Shown one piece after another: positions 22,096 through 36,600 of a stretch of DNA of 64,000 bases. A model generated the notes under the pieces. It saw only the letters and a list, made by a program, of their open reading frames with translations. It did no database searches and had not been told where the DNA came from. How positions within the stretch are numbered: position 1 is the first letter of the stretch; every line of letters begins with the position of its first letter. A program made the position numbers and the translations under genes. The DNA comes from Carposina sasakii (lineage: Eukaryota; Arthropoda; Insecta; Lepidoptera; Carposinidae), in assembly GCA_014607495.2 (NCBI GenBank), contig CP053153.1, positions 4,650,001 through 4,714,000 of the forward strand. Direction: 5' to 3'.

Positions 22096-24656
22096 AATGA
22101 AAGTCTTTGTTTCTGAATAATGAAGAAAGTACTACACAGTGAACAATAACTTTAGATTTACGACATTGGAAGATTTAAATTATCTATTGAGGGCACATAA
22201 CACACGTTTTTAGAAATTTTGAATAATTATTCTGAATTTGGTTCCATTGAGAAATTGAGAGACAATTTTTCAATACACAACACAAAACTCATCTTACTGA
22301 CATTCTGGATTTTTTGACATTTTCATTTTTTTTTAGTTTATACCGAAGGAAAGGCAAGGAGAACTATGCCCATGCAGCCATTGTATTTAGTAAATGATTT
22401 CTGAATTTATGATGGATGATTGATTAATGATGATGATGAATGGAAACACGGGGAAAATCCTCAAGAACGAATGTAAAATTAGTCTAAACCAAAAATGATT
22501 GCAGAAACAGCTTAATGAAATTCTAAAGAAAGTCAGGTCAAGAGTACCCTAAACCGACGAGCGTGCATGAAGAATATTATGAAAGTAGATGAAGCGAAAG
22601 AGGTGTCAGGATCGTAGCAAATGGAGATCCGTGATCTCTGTCTACCCCTCCGGGAAAGAGGCCTTAGGTAGGATAAAGGAAAGATGTCGAAAAAGTCAAA
22701 ATCGATATAAAAAGTGCTCCTCAATTATCATTTGGATTATGTCAACACATGACACAAAATAAAATGCCTTTGTATAACTTCCGAAAGAGTCTAAAAAACA
22801 TACGTATAAAGATAGCGGGTAGCTATCAATACACAGATAAACCCGGATATGCGCATTTTCGGTTTATTCCCAATGTACCCGTAAACGGTAGTCGGGAGGT
22901 AGCGTTGCATTTTTGATGGTGAAAATCGATATAAAAAGTTAAGGGTGGGGCGAGTGGGCAGAGAATCAAAAAAAAAAATTTATTGGCTCCTCAATTATCA
23001 CTTGCTTGGATTAATGTTATTCTTTATTAAAATTAAACATAACATATAAAACAACATAATCAACACATGACACAAAATAATAAATGCCTTTCGGTATAAC
23101 TAATCCGAAAGAGTCTAAAAAACATGAACATATGAAAAAATCCTGACGCGCGTCATGTGCATTTATGGAAAAACGTCTATTTACTAATGCTATGGAAACC
23201 AGACACTTCCCATATGCTTCCACAGATTGAAGCACCATAATGGCGGCGCGTTGCGCATTTTCGGTTTATTCGAGTTACCAATTGTACCCAGTGGGGACGA
23301 CAGGGTGGGGACGACTGGGAATAAACCGTATTTTCTATTATGCGCCGAGCTTACTATGGTTTGTATGTGTGGGTGGAAAACGCGTCAATACACATCCCTA
23401 CTCCATGGAATATCGTTACCGAGCTTACTATGAATGCTTCACTCTGTGTATTGACAACACTCTGTCCGTTATTATTTATACGTTGATACTAAAAAAGAGA
23501 TCTTGTACTGACATCACACAGTACATGTTACAATTAAAGTCTGTTCAACAAGATGAACTCATATAGGCGAAGAAAAGACTCGCACCCAATTGGTCAATAC
23601 TAACTAATAAGGGAACCAATGAGCGAAGCGGTCCACGTACCAATGGGCGCAAATGGACGATTTTCTTTATAGGTACCTAAACTTGTTCGTGGAACAGACA
23701 TTACATGTGTGATGAAGTACAAGTAATGACCTGTTTGCCTGGGTTGCATGACAATGTAAGTAGATATCTTAGACTATGGATACTCTTCTAGACTAGATAA
23801 AGGTAAGCGTGTCCCTGATAAGGACAATCTTTTCCTGCGCAAATGACAAGATGTCCTAAATTTATATTCTCTTTCTACGAAGTTTACATACCGTATTCAC
23901 TGCGATGCGAAGATGACGGCATTATTGTACAGAACGAGTGAATGACGAGTGAGTGAATGAAAGCCGTCGCTAAAGAATCTACAACTATGGTGTTCATGTC
24001 ATGAGTATATATATATGCACATATGATATTCCTTTTATATATTATAAAATTTTCTTTGTACTTAATGGTTTGTTGGAAGAAATCTCTTTTAGAGATAAGC
24101 TCGCCTTTATACTATTTCTTTTACAACTTACTGTCTATGATAAAAATGTATGTGTACAATAAAGAATACTAAGAGTATTATCTTTCTATGATGTCATACT
24201 ACCCAGACTACAGTATTATATCTCTAAACAGCTCCAGTCTTTAGACCAAGAACTTAATTACAACACAACAAATTCGAAAATAACATTACTGGAATCAGAT
24301 CATCACAATAAAATAACAATATCTGGATAGGGCACATAATTCACTCCCATCTTTTGTAAACCCTTATTGATCTTAATTGCAACATTAATATTTCTGCTGA
24401 CACTAAGGCGTTTGGCCCATGATCGCCAACTATGAACGAGATACTAGCAAAGTTAAAAAACGGAGAGTGGCGAGTGTCTGACCAGCAGATATTGACATAA
24501 ATCTGGGCTGTGTGCTATCCACATAAATCTCTTGCTTTGTTTGTAGCGACACAAATTGTTAACTTAACAAAGAGTTATAATAGTAGGTATCAAAAATAAT
24601 CATAGGTAATACTAAATATCGACACATATCCAATCTCCATGTCTCATTTTCAAGTC
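22096..24656. other. Intergenic between SMSr start and PARP1 stop
   Basis: Holds an old repeat from about 22335 to 22510 (ACCGAAGGAAAGGCAAGG family, see 43855), a LINE 3' end at 22530-22670, and a decayed mariner-type fragment near 23050-23225 (GAAACCAGACACTTCCC). The rest shows no gene. The SMSr promoter should lie in the first few hundred bases. Confidence 0.5.
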
Positions 24657-27600
24657 TTATTTGAAGTTAAACTTCATCTGCAGCAAATACTGGACCTTCA
24701 CTTGTGCGACGTCATACACGATGAATCTAAGATTGGGCTAAGGAAAATTATTGTTCTCTACATATGAGTACATAAATCTGCTATATGTACATCTAATAAA
24801 ATTCTAACGGATGATGATTGTGCACGCTAATCTCAGAAACGGCTGGACCGATTTCGATGCAGTTTTCAGGAATATATTGAGTTAGGTCCCACTTAATGGT
24901 AATATGAATGCTAATACTATACATAATATGTATTAATAGATAAAGTGATTCAAAAGGAAGGTTTTAGACGTAGGCCTCCCCCAGGGCACGCCAAAAGGCT
25001 ACTGCCATAGGAGGGGTTTTGCCTATAGTCACCACGCTGGGCAGGCGGGTTGGTAACCGATGACAAATAACAATAAATACAGAGAAATATACAAAAAAAA
25101 TGCATACAAAAGCGTGCTTTACAAAAGGATACTCATTATACAGCAGCGACGAGTTAATATTCTTGGTAACCGGTTTACCGAGCGGCACGAGGGTTCCGCA
25201 GGATAGTTCCCGCGCCTGCGCCGGGTCGGGCTGCGTGCGCCCCACGCCCCAAGTCGAGTGCTTGCCCGCTGGTAGCTTTACTACGTACTCCGCTTGAGAG
25301 TATTGCATCCTGATCCCAGAGAAAAAATGCATGTAGAAAGGTGGAAAGGTAACTTGAAAAAGCAGAGCCAAAGAAATGCGATCTCGTAAATTGTGAGTTG
25401 TGTGGCGTCCTCCCGCGCCTCCGTTCACTCACTCATTCACAATTTTCGCGATCGTCTTTTGCATGTTACGTAATTCCTCTGACGGTTTTCTCCTGGTCTA
25501 ATGACTATGGCCGCCACTGCTCCTGGTGTCGCTAAAGAATAGAAGCAATATACAAAATGATACCGCGCGGTTGCCTGTAGAATGGTTCCATCTCAGTATA
25601 TTCAGCATAGGACTCACAAGGGTGGATCCAACATTGGAGATTCAAGAGAGACCAAGATAATTTTTTTGGGGCATGGGTCACGAAGAGCAGATTTGTCTAC
25701 AAGTATGTGCTGTAATGGAATATAGGTACAATAAATCCATGCCCCCAAATCCGCCTACTCATTTAGGTAATTTAATGTAGGCAATAAGATAGGCGCGACA
25801 CTCACATGTCGCCCAGCGCCACCTCACACAGCAGCATGACGCCGCGCGGCGCGGCTCGGCTGGTGGCGCAGTAGTAGTATAATGCACACTCACATGTCGC
25901 CCAGCGCCACCTCACACAGCAGCATGACGCCGCGCGGCGCGGCTCTGCTGGTGGCGCAGTAGTAGTATAATGCACAATCACATGTCGCCCAGCGCCACCT
26001 CACACAGCAGCATGACGCCGCGCGGCGCGGCTCGGCTGGTGGCGCAGTAGTAGTATAATGCACACTCACATGTCGCCCAGCGCCACCTCACACAGCAGCA
26101 TGACGCCGCGCGGCGCGGCTCGGCTGGTGGCGCAGTAGTAGTATAATGCACACTCACATGTCGCCCAGCGCCACCTCACACAGCAGCATGACGCCGCGCG
26201 GCGCGGCTCGGCTGGTGGCGCAGTAGTAGTATAATGCACACTCACATGTCGCCCAGCGCCACCTCACACAGCAGCATGACGCCGCGCGGCGCGGCTCGGC
26301 TGGTGGCGCAGTAGTTGGCGGACTTGGACACCATGTCCGCGAAGTAGATACCCTTTCCGAACATGTAGCCCGTCACCGGCGCCTCGGGCGGCGCGATGCG
26401 GAGACCTGAACAATCATGGCATGATGAGGAAAGGCCTCGGCGTAAGCACGTCATGTCATCCAGTCCACTGCTGGACGTAGGCCTCTCCTTGAGCTTGCAA
26501 CAAGGCTTTAACTGCCATTGGGGAGGTTTCTGCCCAAAATCACGCTGGGCATGCGAGTTAGTGACCGCAGTGTGGTTTTTGGTTTTTGTTAACACGAGAG
26601 ACACACCTCCCAGAAACCCTTAATAGTAATACCCACGGATAGTCTTGGCGCAAGCACGTGGTTCAATTCTATTGAAATTAAAACTTTGCACAAATGGTTG
26701 ATTTGTTTTAAAGTTAATTTAAGCATCACAAAAACATTTTAAAAAAGCAATGTTCTGTGTGTTGCTCTACTCCCAAGAACTCTCAAAACCTCACAGTAAA
26801 ATAGCAGTACATATGTATAGTACCCACTTAAAACTTTAGTGGAAAGTTTTAAGGATGTTTCGAGCGCACCTTGGGACAGTATTCCCGCGAAGTTTGTGAC
26901 CCTGGAGCCGTGCCACAGCAGGCGGCGGTTGTGCAGCTTGCGGAACGGCTTGTAACGCTTGTCCTCGCCCTCGCGGACCACTTTGAATACCTGGCCATAC
27001 CATACCAGCATTATAATCAGCATTTATTTAATTTATTTATTTATTTATTAAGGCAATACAACAGACACAAAGTAAAAATATTTGACATCTCAGAACAGTA
27101 CAGTTTTTACCCTAACTTAGTGTCCTAGGCGTGTATGCACAATTTATTAAGGTTAATCTAAACAGTAACATTACAAAAAATTATACAAATATATTCCTGC
27201 TTCCACTGCTATATACTTACATACTATGTGCAATCAAAAACAAGACTGAATGTAAAATACAGTTACGTTCATGTACATGACGTAGTGCTGAGGATGCTGT
27301 GGATATGTTTTTTGTACTGATTCACATTGCAATTAAAAATATCAAGTTCGTCGTTATAAGCACACAGCCCATTGCAGTCCACTGCTGGACGTAGGCCTCC
27401 CCCTAGAGCACGCCACAAGGCTCGATCCCCCGTTTTCGCCATCCGGTCACTAGTAGCCGCCCTCTTTAAGTCATTATTATTAATTGAAGCCAATGATAAT
27501 TAAATTATCGCAGACAAATTTTGATGACCGATTCATATAGTTTGTAGAGTGACCCTATCGAGCCGACCCAGTGCGGACGCCTTGGGTCCTGGCACATTTT

Positions 27601-30600
27601 CACTATAACGGTTTGAAGTACAAGACTCAACAGTTGTTTGATGAATTTATTTACTATACTCTCGTTTATTATCTCACTTTCTTTAAATAAAAAAAATACC
27701 TTATGCTTTTTCAGTTTTCTGTAATCCTAAAATTATAAGTACTTACCTGTTCAATAGTAAGCGTGTAGTTAGAGTGCGTGGCAGCGTGCGTATTGGTCAT
27801 GTATTCGAAAATAAGCTGGAATTCTGGAGATTTTTCGTCTAACGGCTCTATGTGAGTCTTCAGTTTCAAATAGTGCGTTTCTATAGGTGGAGCGGAGTTG
27901 TCGCCATCTTGAAAAAAAACAATAACGTGAGAGACCAACTATAAAAACTTCAAACGTGAAATAAATAACTTCAGAAAAAAAAATGTCGAAATTATCTGGG
28001 ATAAAAGTTCAATTTTCCGGGTATAAAAAGTAATCTGTCACAATATATTCCCGAAAACTGCATCGAAATAGGTTCAGCCGTTTCTGAGATTAGCGTGCAC
28101 AAACATACAATCCGTATAGAAGACTACAAAGGTCCGAATTATGGAGCGTAGTGTTTATCGCACATACCTCATAAGCTCAAATGCGACAAGCCATTTATGT
28201 TCTAGAGCGTGGCGAAGAAATATACATACATACATAAACATAACCCTCCTTCTGGCGCTCTCGGCTAAAAAAAAACATTTTTTGTGAACCATTTTTGATA
28301 GAGACTATTGTATAAAATTTGTCCTCATCGGTCTTTCTTTGACGAGTTTTTACTAGTAATAAGACAGTATCATCATACCAGTTTTGAGTAAACTGTAGGC
28401 AATTTCTATTTCGAGTAGATTGTCCAGCATCTCTGTTTTCTGTTTGATGGCGGCTTCGTTGTCCAACAGCGGAGGGTTGTTGATGCCGAAGTCGTGAGGA
28501 ATTAATGTGAAGAACCTATGAAGTTATCAACAAATAATAATTATATTGAAGCATGTTTTTGTTGTAAGGCTGGTTTGCTACCATAATTCAATGTTCACCT
28601 TCGATTTAAGTCAATTTCAAATTCTACTGTTTTTATTACAAGCATTTAAACACTTTCAATATATTGAATTGTTTCAGGCAGAGTTCTACTCTCTAACTCG
28701 TGTGATCGTAATCATGAGTTGGCAAATTCGAGGATCCGCATTGTGGAGGAATACCAGTTTAGGGTCCGTACCCGAAGGCAGGACTCTTTTGTATTGCCTA
28801 GGCTGTCCGTCTGCCATCAGGCTGTATCTCATAAACCAGAAGACGTAATTCTGTTGCCGCTGTAGCAATAAATAGTAAAATCTATCTATCTAATAAACCA
28901 TTAATTACCCTTTAGGTTACTAGGTAAAGCTGATTAAGCATAAGTAATTGCAAACCACCAATAAAGAAAGGAAATAGTGCATTGTCTTACCGATTGGTAC
29001 CATCTATGATTTTGCTTTTACTTGCTTCCCCTTTCGCAATGTTCTTCAGCAACTCGGATAGTACTTTGTATCCTGATTTTATTTGCTTCTTGGAAAGCTT
29101 TCCTAGGGGCATCTTTTCGGTGTCGAGCTAGAAATAAAAATCATTACGTGTGCATTTAAGTAATATCAATACATAACCCAATAATTAAAGCTTATATTTG
29201 CATAATTCACGTCGTACAATTGGTCCTTCGAGCCGGATATCAGAAGACTAAAAAGTAAATGATATGTTGCTTGCTTTGACGTATAATATGTCATAGTACC
29301 TAACTAATACACAATATGCATGTATATTCATAAAGCCCTAAAGAGTACCTCAAACTCCATTAAAGTCTTCTTCATGACGTTAATGTCGAATATGGTGACG
29401 ATGAGCTTCTGCACGGGCACGGGCAGTTTGCACGTGTTGTCGACCGCCAGTACTTTCTGTGCTCCGTCCGTGTCATCACCGTAGTCTAAGTCCACCGGGT
29501 AGTAAAGGCCTGGCATCTGAGAAAGTAAGCGAGATAAGTATTAAAAACTGGTAACTGCAACTAGCTATTTCGGGAACATAGCCGTATATGTACGTACGTA
29601 CTACAGCGCTTGAATTTCAGTAGATTCAAAACGTTCAATTCCAACGCTCATTTAATCGCATTAAAAAATAAAACGTATCGTGTAAAAAGTGTCCCTCGAA
29701 TGTACATACCTTCTCAAACATATCACGATACTCCCATGGGTTATCAGTTTTCTCCATGTAGAGGTTCTCAAACTTGTTCACCCCGTCATCAAGAGAGGTG
29801 CAGGGCTCGACCTTACTGCCTCCGATCGTGGTGCCGATACGACCCCATGCTCTGAATAACCAGTACCTAAAACAATGTTATTACATGAATGGTGTGATTT
29901 CCTTGAACAAGCTATAGTCCCGGGATAATACATGTATAAGAAATTAAGACATATTCCAGTAACTGGCATCAAATCTCTTAAACTTTCTGATAATAAACTC
30001 AATAGCCATACAGATCTTGATGAAATTCACCAAAATTAATTTCAATCAAAACAAATAGCAATACAGATTGTGAAGTATGTATGAAGATAAATCTTAATAG
30101 TTAATTAAGCACTGACAAACATATTTACAAGTGGAAAAATGAAATATAAAAGTACATATACCAAGAATATGTTTGACAAAAATTGATTGAAGGCAAGGAA
30201 AACTGTGCTTAGATAAGACAAGAGCATAATGAATAATAACTAAAACTAACATATAAATGAATATAGCAGTAATGTCCAGTAAACTAAATAACTAACGGCC
30301 AATGTCAATACTAGAGATCATAAAGAATCTCGGATTTAATTTCCAAATTTGAAATTTTGTACAAAAACGATTGAAAATTTAATCTGAAATATGCACAAAT
30401 TCTCTAGAAAGCGGTTATTGAAATTATTGAAATACTAACTTCTTCTTAGCATCATCTTCGAGCAGCTGCAGCTTGTAGTAGGAGTTCTTCTGTTCCACCA
30501 CATCAGTCTTGCACAGCACCACCGTGTACTTGCCGCCGTTCTCGTCTGTATATACGTGCGCTATGTCTTCTAGTTTGGACTCGGGGTCTACTGCCGTGCC

Positions 30601-33600
30601 GCCTACAAAATAGTTTAACACTTTAACGTATTCCTTACGTTAATAATAATTGACGTGAAGCAGGTCAGTCGGAGGAATAACACGCAGATTGAGTGCCACA
30701 GAATAATCATTTATTGTAATAAACCTATTGTTTATATACTGTCGTATTGACTGGAGTTTTGCGCTAATCTAGGTATATCCAGTGCCGGTTTTAACACTAC
30801 CAGCGCCCTGGGCGAGATTTCTATGGCGGCGCCCCCAAGTGTGAAGTGCGATGTAACTAAAAATGAACGGTTTTGCAATTTTTAATAGTTGCAATCATAG
30901 ATTGCAATGCTATCCATACATTAAAATACCCTAGATAGTTTAGGATTCTACTAGACTTCACAAACAAATAGATTTAATGGAATATTCAGGCAGGAGCGTA
31001 CCAGGTTCTGAGTTTATGAAATTCTAAGCGACCACTTCATGCATTTGAGTTATTTAGACATTTTCATGAATTTGTGAGTTATAAAAAACCCCTAGTAATT
31101 TTAGAATAGAAGCGCGAGCGAAGAATTTTTCAACTTTTTTAGCACGTACCTACGTAACTCACTTAAGTTGCCATTTAAGTAAGTACTTCTCGAAAATTTA
31201 AGCTCTGCCGAGAATTTGTGATTACTACTTCAGCATTAGCATAATCGCTAGCGAAGGGAGCACAAAACTTGGACCACTTTTACCGATTAAAACTCCCTTA
31301 TCAATATTGCAATTTTTGTATTAATATTTAATAGTAATAGGTAAGTAGTATTCTTCTTGACAAAACTCTTTTTAAAGTTTTAGACTTTCTAGAGCAACTA
31401 GAAATCTGTTCGTCTAGGTGCTTAGACATTATGATAAGCGACAACGAAGTTCGCAAAGTTATGAAAACGTGATTTCTAAACGCTGTTGGTGGAGATATTT
31501 CGATAAATTTGCCGAATTTCGTTGTGGCTCGTGAAATTATTTTGCGTGAGCTGGCCTTATCCTTTTGGCCAGACATGCGTTCAAAAAGCCTAACTCTGTC
31601 CGGCTTTATCCCGACGCCTGGCAACCCTAGCACTCATTTGACCCCAAGTAGATCTCGGACTAGAAGTGAAGAGATGTAAAGGGGCGCTTGCGGCGCCCCT
31701 TTTTTTCCAGCGCCCTGGACGGTCGCCCAGCCGCGCCCTACCCTAACGCCGCTACTGGGTATATCTTAATTATTATGATTTATCTAATTGTGTAACCAGT
31801 TTATAAAATAGCGTCTAAAATTAGACACTGTTTAAAAATTACATTTGAGAATAAAGTATATGTTATTATTGTGTAAATCAGACAATGTTTACTGTTTAGC
31901 TTTAAATGTTAAAAACACTTAAAAAATTGATTGTTTTGTATTTTTCTAAAAGTAGGAAATTTCATATTATATTCTAAGGAGAAAGAGGAGATGGCCTAAT
32001 AATATTAGTTCATAGAAAATGATGGGCGGAAGGTTAGGGCACACTTTCAATTGATGAAAAAAAACAAAAGAAAAATATACCTTTGATTTTAAGTTTAGTG
32101 ACTCCAGATTTAGTAGACTTGACATACATACTCCCGGACTTTGGTATCGACTTTCCATCGACAACGTCTTGTGGTATCCTCTTCACAGGCTAAAAAAAAT
32201 TAAATACACACACAAATAAAACTAAATAAACTATCACCTTTCATGGCATGACAGATCACTCTTCATGCTCGAGGCACTGTAATGAAGTTATTTAAGGCAC
32301 CTACTTAAAATGAGGCAAGTTAAAACTTACATCAGATCCCCATTCCGCGATATTATGTTCTTTGATAAGCTGCAAGGTGTTGGCTATTGTTCCTGTTTTG
32401 GGATCAATCAGATCTATAAATGACTCCTCAACCACCTGAAAAAGACATTATCATCATCATCATTACACATTACAGTATCAATCAATATATAATTTGTAGG
32501 CTCACCCCTTACCACACGGGACTTAATAGGCTAACTGGTGAAAAGTGGGTGTGTAAATTACACACTTCTGCCCAACCTCTTTGGGGGATTATGGGCGTGA
32601 CTATATGTATATAAAAACTTATACATATGGCTGCATTCCCAAACTGCCCCCTGATTACGTAAAAGCAATAGCAAAGCCGAAGCCGCGCGATCGCGATAAT
32701 TTGAGAGTATGTGTGTGCTTGGGCGAGGTGCGGGGCGCGGGAGGACGCCGAGCGCTCGTTGCGCGCACGCACACACTCTCAATTATCGCGATCATGCGGA
32801 TTACGCTTTGCTATTGCTTTTACGTAATCAGGGGGCCGGTGTAGCCAGAACTGCAAAATCACTAAAGAGTTCCTACCTCAATATCCATCTGTTGAATTTC
32901 TTCCATCTTGCTGTTCATTTTTTCTACCTGAGACTTGTTGGAGACGACAGCGGCCAGAGTGTCCGTCAAGGAGCTCGTAACGAGACCGCCGAGCTTTAAG
33001 ATTCGTGTTTTAAGAGCCTCTTTATCCTTCAACTTGCCGTAAAAGAAGAACTGCAAGTTCTTCAGAGGTGGTATTGGGCCTTCTTTCTTGACCCTGCGTA
33101 AACATTTATTTTCAAATATAAATCTTCTACATCGCACCATACAAAAACTAGGAATAGATAAAACAAATCTCGCATTAACGTAGTACGTAGTCGCGGCGAA
33201 TCTTTGCGGTTGTGAAATTAGGCGTGTCATGAACCCCCACCCCTTTCTTCTCCCGCATTTTCCTAAATATAATGTAGGTACGCGTTGCAGCACAAATACA
33301 GCGAAACAGCAGCGAATATACGCCGAGATTACTACTACCTACTAATACTACCATTGTAAAGAAGGCACTAAAAGAGTGTTGTTCGTTCGGAGGCTGATTC
33401 TATATTTTAAAATTATTAATAAAGAAATTCTATTATTCTATATTGATTCTATATTGTCCTATAATTAACCTAACTTATACAGCAGGGGTGGCCAACAGGT
33501 CGTTCGCGATCGACCGGTCGATCGCGATTGTTAGTCCATTCGATCGTGGCAAAGCAAAAAACATCCTACCTTCAATTTTATTTCTAAGAAATATACGACA

Positions 33601-36600
33601 AAAATTAGGGCAGTGGTAGCAGACTTCGAAATTCGCTTTGGTGATTTCAGAAAAATTGAGAACTTGGTTCAATTCATCAGTTATCCGTTCAATGATTCCA
33701 TTGATCATAGTAATATCTATGAATTGGCTACAAAATTTGCAGATACATTTCAAATGGAGCACATGATGTTACAAAACGAAATTATTACTCTGCGCTGCGA
33801 CATATTTCTTAAAGCAAGGTCATCCTTAGGTCAACATTTCTGGGCATTGGTTTCCAACGAAAAATATCCAAATTTTAAGATAGATGTTGAACAACTTCAT
33901 TCGTGTTTTGGTCAGCATTTTCCTACTTAAAGCAAACAAAAAGTAAACACCGTTCTCGCTTGACAGACGCTCATACATTGGATTCTTTAAGGTTGGCAAT
34001 CTCCAACGACAAACCTGATTATGCTAAACTAGTGGAAGATACTCAGACGCGATGCTCACACTAATATATACAGGGTGTTTTTTTGTGGCCACCTTTAACG
34101 AAGGGTACGTATTCTATACATGAAATAAAGTAAGTTTATGCAAAAAAAAATGCTGGATTTTTTTTTTAAATTTAAATTCCTTGATCGTGCGAAATTTATA
34201 GTGTCTAGTGTTTATGTTAGTTTTTTTTATAGACAGATATTAATTATTTTTCGTGAAAAAATCCTGCTACGCGCGTCTTTGTTCATTTATGCAGAAAAAC
34301 GCAGTCTATTTACTCAACTTTGGACCCTAATATTTTGGAAACCAGACACTTCCCAGGTATGCTTCCATGGAGAAAAATGATCGTGATGATGAGGAGATTC
34401 CGTAGTTTTCGGGAACGTTGACGACCAAAAATCACCCTGTATGTAAATAAGTAGTTACTATGTATAATATTTACATTTATGTTTTTTCTCTTAATAAAAT
34501 AAAAAATGCTACATGATTGTGTACTGAACTATGCTGTTTCATTTAAGATTTCTAGAAGTATGTAATTGGTAGATAGCACAGGGTCTCGTTACTGAACAAG
34601 AGATCTTGGGTCCAATCAAGTTGGCCACCCCTGTTATACAGGGTGTAAAAAGACAACAATGTTTTGTTAATACCTCGTATTCTTTGTAAGGTTACGATCA
34701 TTTTCTTCTATGTAACCAACCCTGGGAAACGACAATTTTTTTTTTGAAAAATACTGTCATTTTATTGCAAGCAATCTATTCGTTTGATGCGCAAAGTACA
34801 AATGTACCTACAAAACTAACATTATAACATTTTGACATGGTATCTTTGAAAAAAATGTAAGTATGTTAACCGATTTCAGATGGATTTATGTAAAAAAAAA
34901 ATATAATATTAATGTAACTTTGGACCTCAATATCTTGGAAACCAGTGGTTTCCTAGGGGTGCTTTGATAGAAAAAAATGATCGTGATATTACAAAGAATA
35001 CGAGGTATTAAAAGAACAAAGTTGTCTTTTTACACCCAGTATACAAAAATACAGGGTGTTTTTTTGTGGCCACCTTTAACGAGGGTCGTACTCTATACAT
35101 GAAATAAATAGTTTTGGCAAAAAAATGCTGGGAAAAAAAATTTTTTTTTTTGATTTTTTTTTTTAATTCCTTATCGTGCGAAATTTATAGTGTCTAGTGT
35201 TTATGTAGTTTTTTTATAAAGATATTAATTATTTTTCGTGAAAAAATCCTGCTACGCGTGTCTATGTGCATTTTGCAGAAAAACGCAGTCTATTTACTCA
35301 ACTTTGGACCCTAATATTTTGGAAACCAGACACTTCTCAGGTATGCTTCCATGGAGAAAAATGATCGTGATGATGAGGAGATTCCGTAGTTTTCGGGAAC
35401 GTTGACGACCAAAAATCATCCTGTATAGCTAAGAGTGGGAGAGTTACACTATTATCATGGTGGTGGTGATGAAATGATTCTTCCGTCACGCTAGCCTAAG
35501 GATAGATGGATGCAAAGATATTACCCATTGCTTTCCTCCTTCTTGATATAGACGGGCGGCGCCGGCGCAGCCTCAAAGGCTCTCACGGCCACCTTCGGCT
35601 TGAACTTGACGAAAGCGGAGCTCTTCTTGAAGCTAGACGGCACCTTTAGCGGCGTCCTCTTCGGGTCCGTGGTTGTGTATTCACATTTTGTCCACTCAGT
35701 AAGGTTTCCTATGGAGATTATAATTTACCCTACAAATTCTCTTAAATTTTCCTTTCTCATTACTTATGTTCCTGTGTCCCCTAGACGAGGCGGAGGTCCC
35801 TCCACAGTTCTCCACCATTACGCTCGGTTTTGAGCTTAGAATTTTAATTCCTTTCTCAATAGATTGGTTTTACTAGCAGGCAACGGAGAAATAATTGTTA
35901 CAAATAAAGTTATGTAGGTACTTACTGTAAAATAAGTCAATCACGTTAGGAAAAGAAGGTACATCATAAACCACAAAATATTAGGAGCGTCTAAATATTA
36001 CCTGTACATTTGTAACCGAAGTTATCGAGCACAAGTTGTCCCTGTTTACACTCAGGACAGGGCTCCAGGGCTCCGAAGGCCATGCAATCCGCCAACCGAT
36101 CGATGCACTACCAACAAAATGTTAACACCATTTAAACGTGGAACGGTATAATTCTTTGGCCTTAGGTTCATTAACTGCGCCACGTAAGCCTGTATTGTAC
36201 GTATAGTCCGCGCGGTCTAAGCTCAGCCTCACATTTATACGCTTTAGGCGGACGCACACCTACCAAAGCTCAGCTTAGACCTTATGTATCAATCTACAGC
36301 GATATAAGTACAGTACACTCATACAAATACGAAGCTGAGCTTAGGCCGCGTAGACTGTGTAGTGTAGCAAAAGCTTTGCCCAAGTTTGTTTACGTAAAAT
36401 CTTATGTTTACGTAAACAGAAATACTCTTTTCCTGAGGGTAGGCATATACGAGTAGCTTACGGACCTCCATTAAGATCCATCCTCTATGGTCCTGATCAG
36501 CTCTTTCACTTTATCGACTTTTATGATATTTCGCATATATGCTCGCCGATTTACGATACCCTTTTGACCTGACCTTTCTCCAATAGAAAATATAAAACAT

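Larger units (their letters stand above)
33483..34633 (+). mobile_element. hAT element with transposase remnant, nested insertions
   Basis: The TIRs CAGGGGTGGCCAAC and GTTGGCCACCCCTG are flanked by an exact 8-bp duplication TTATACAG (33475-33482, 34634-34641). A mariner-type element (34071-34439) has inserted near its 3' end. It lies in PARP1 intron 7. Confidence 0.9.

Noticed and set aside
33613..33930. Host gene exon inside PARP1 intron 7
   Set aside because: It is bounded by hAT TIRs and an 8-bp duplication, so it is a transposase remnant.
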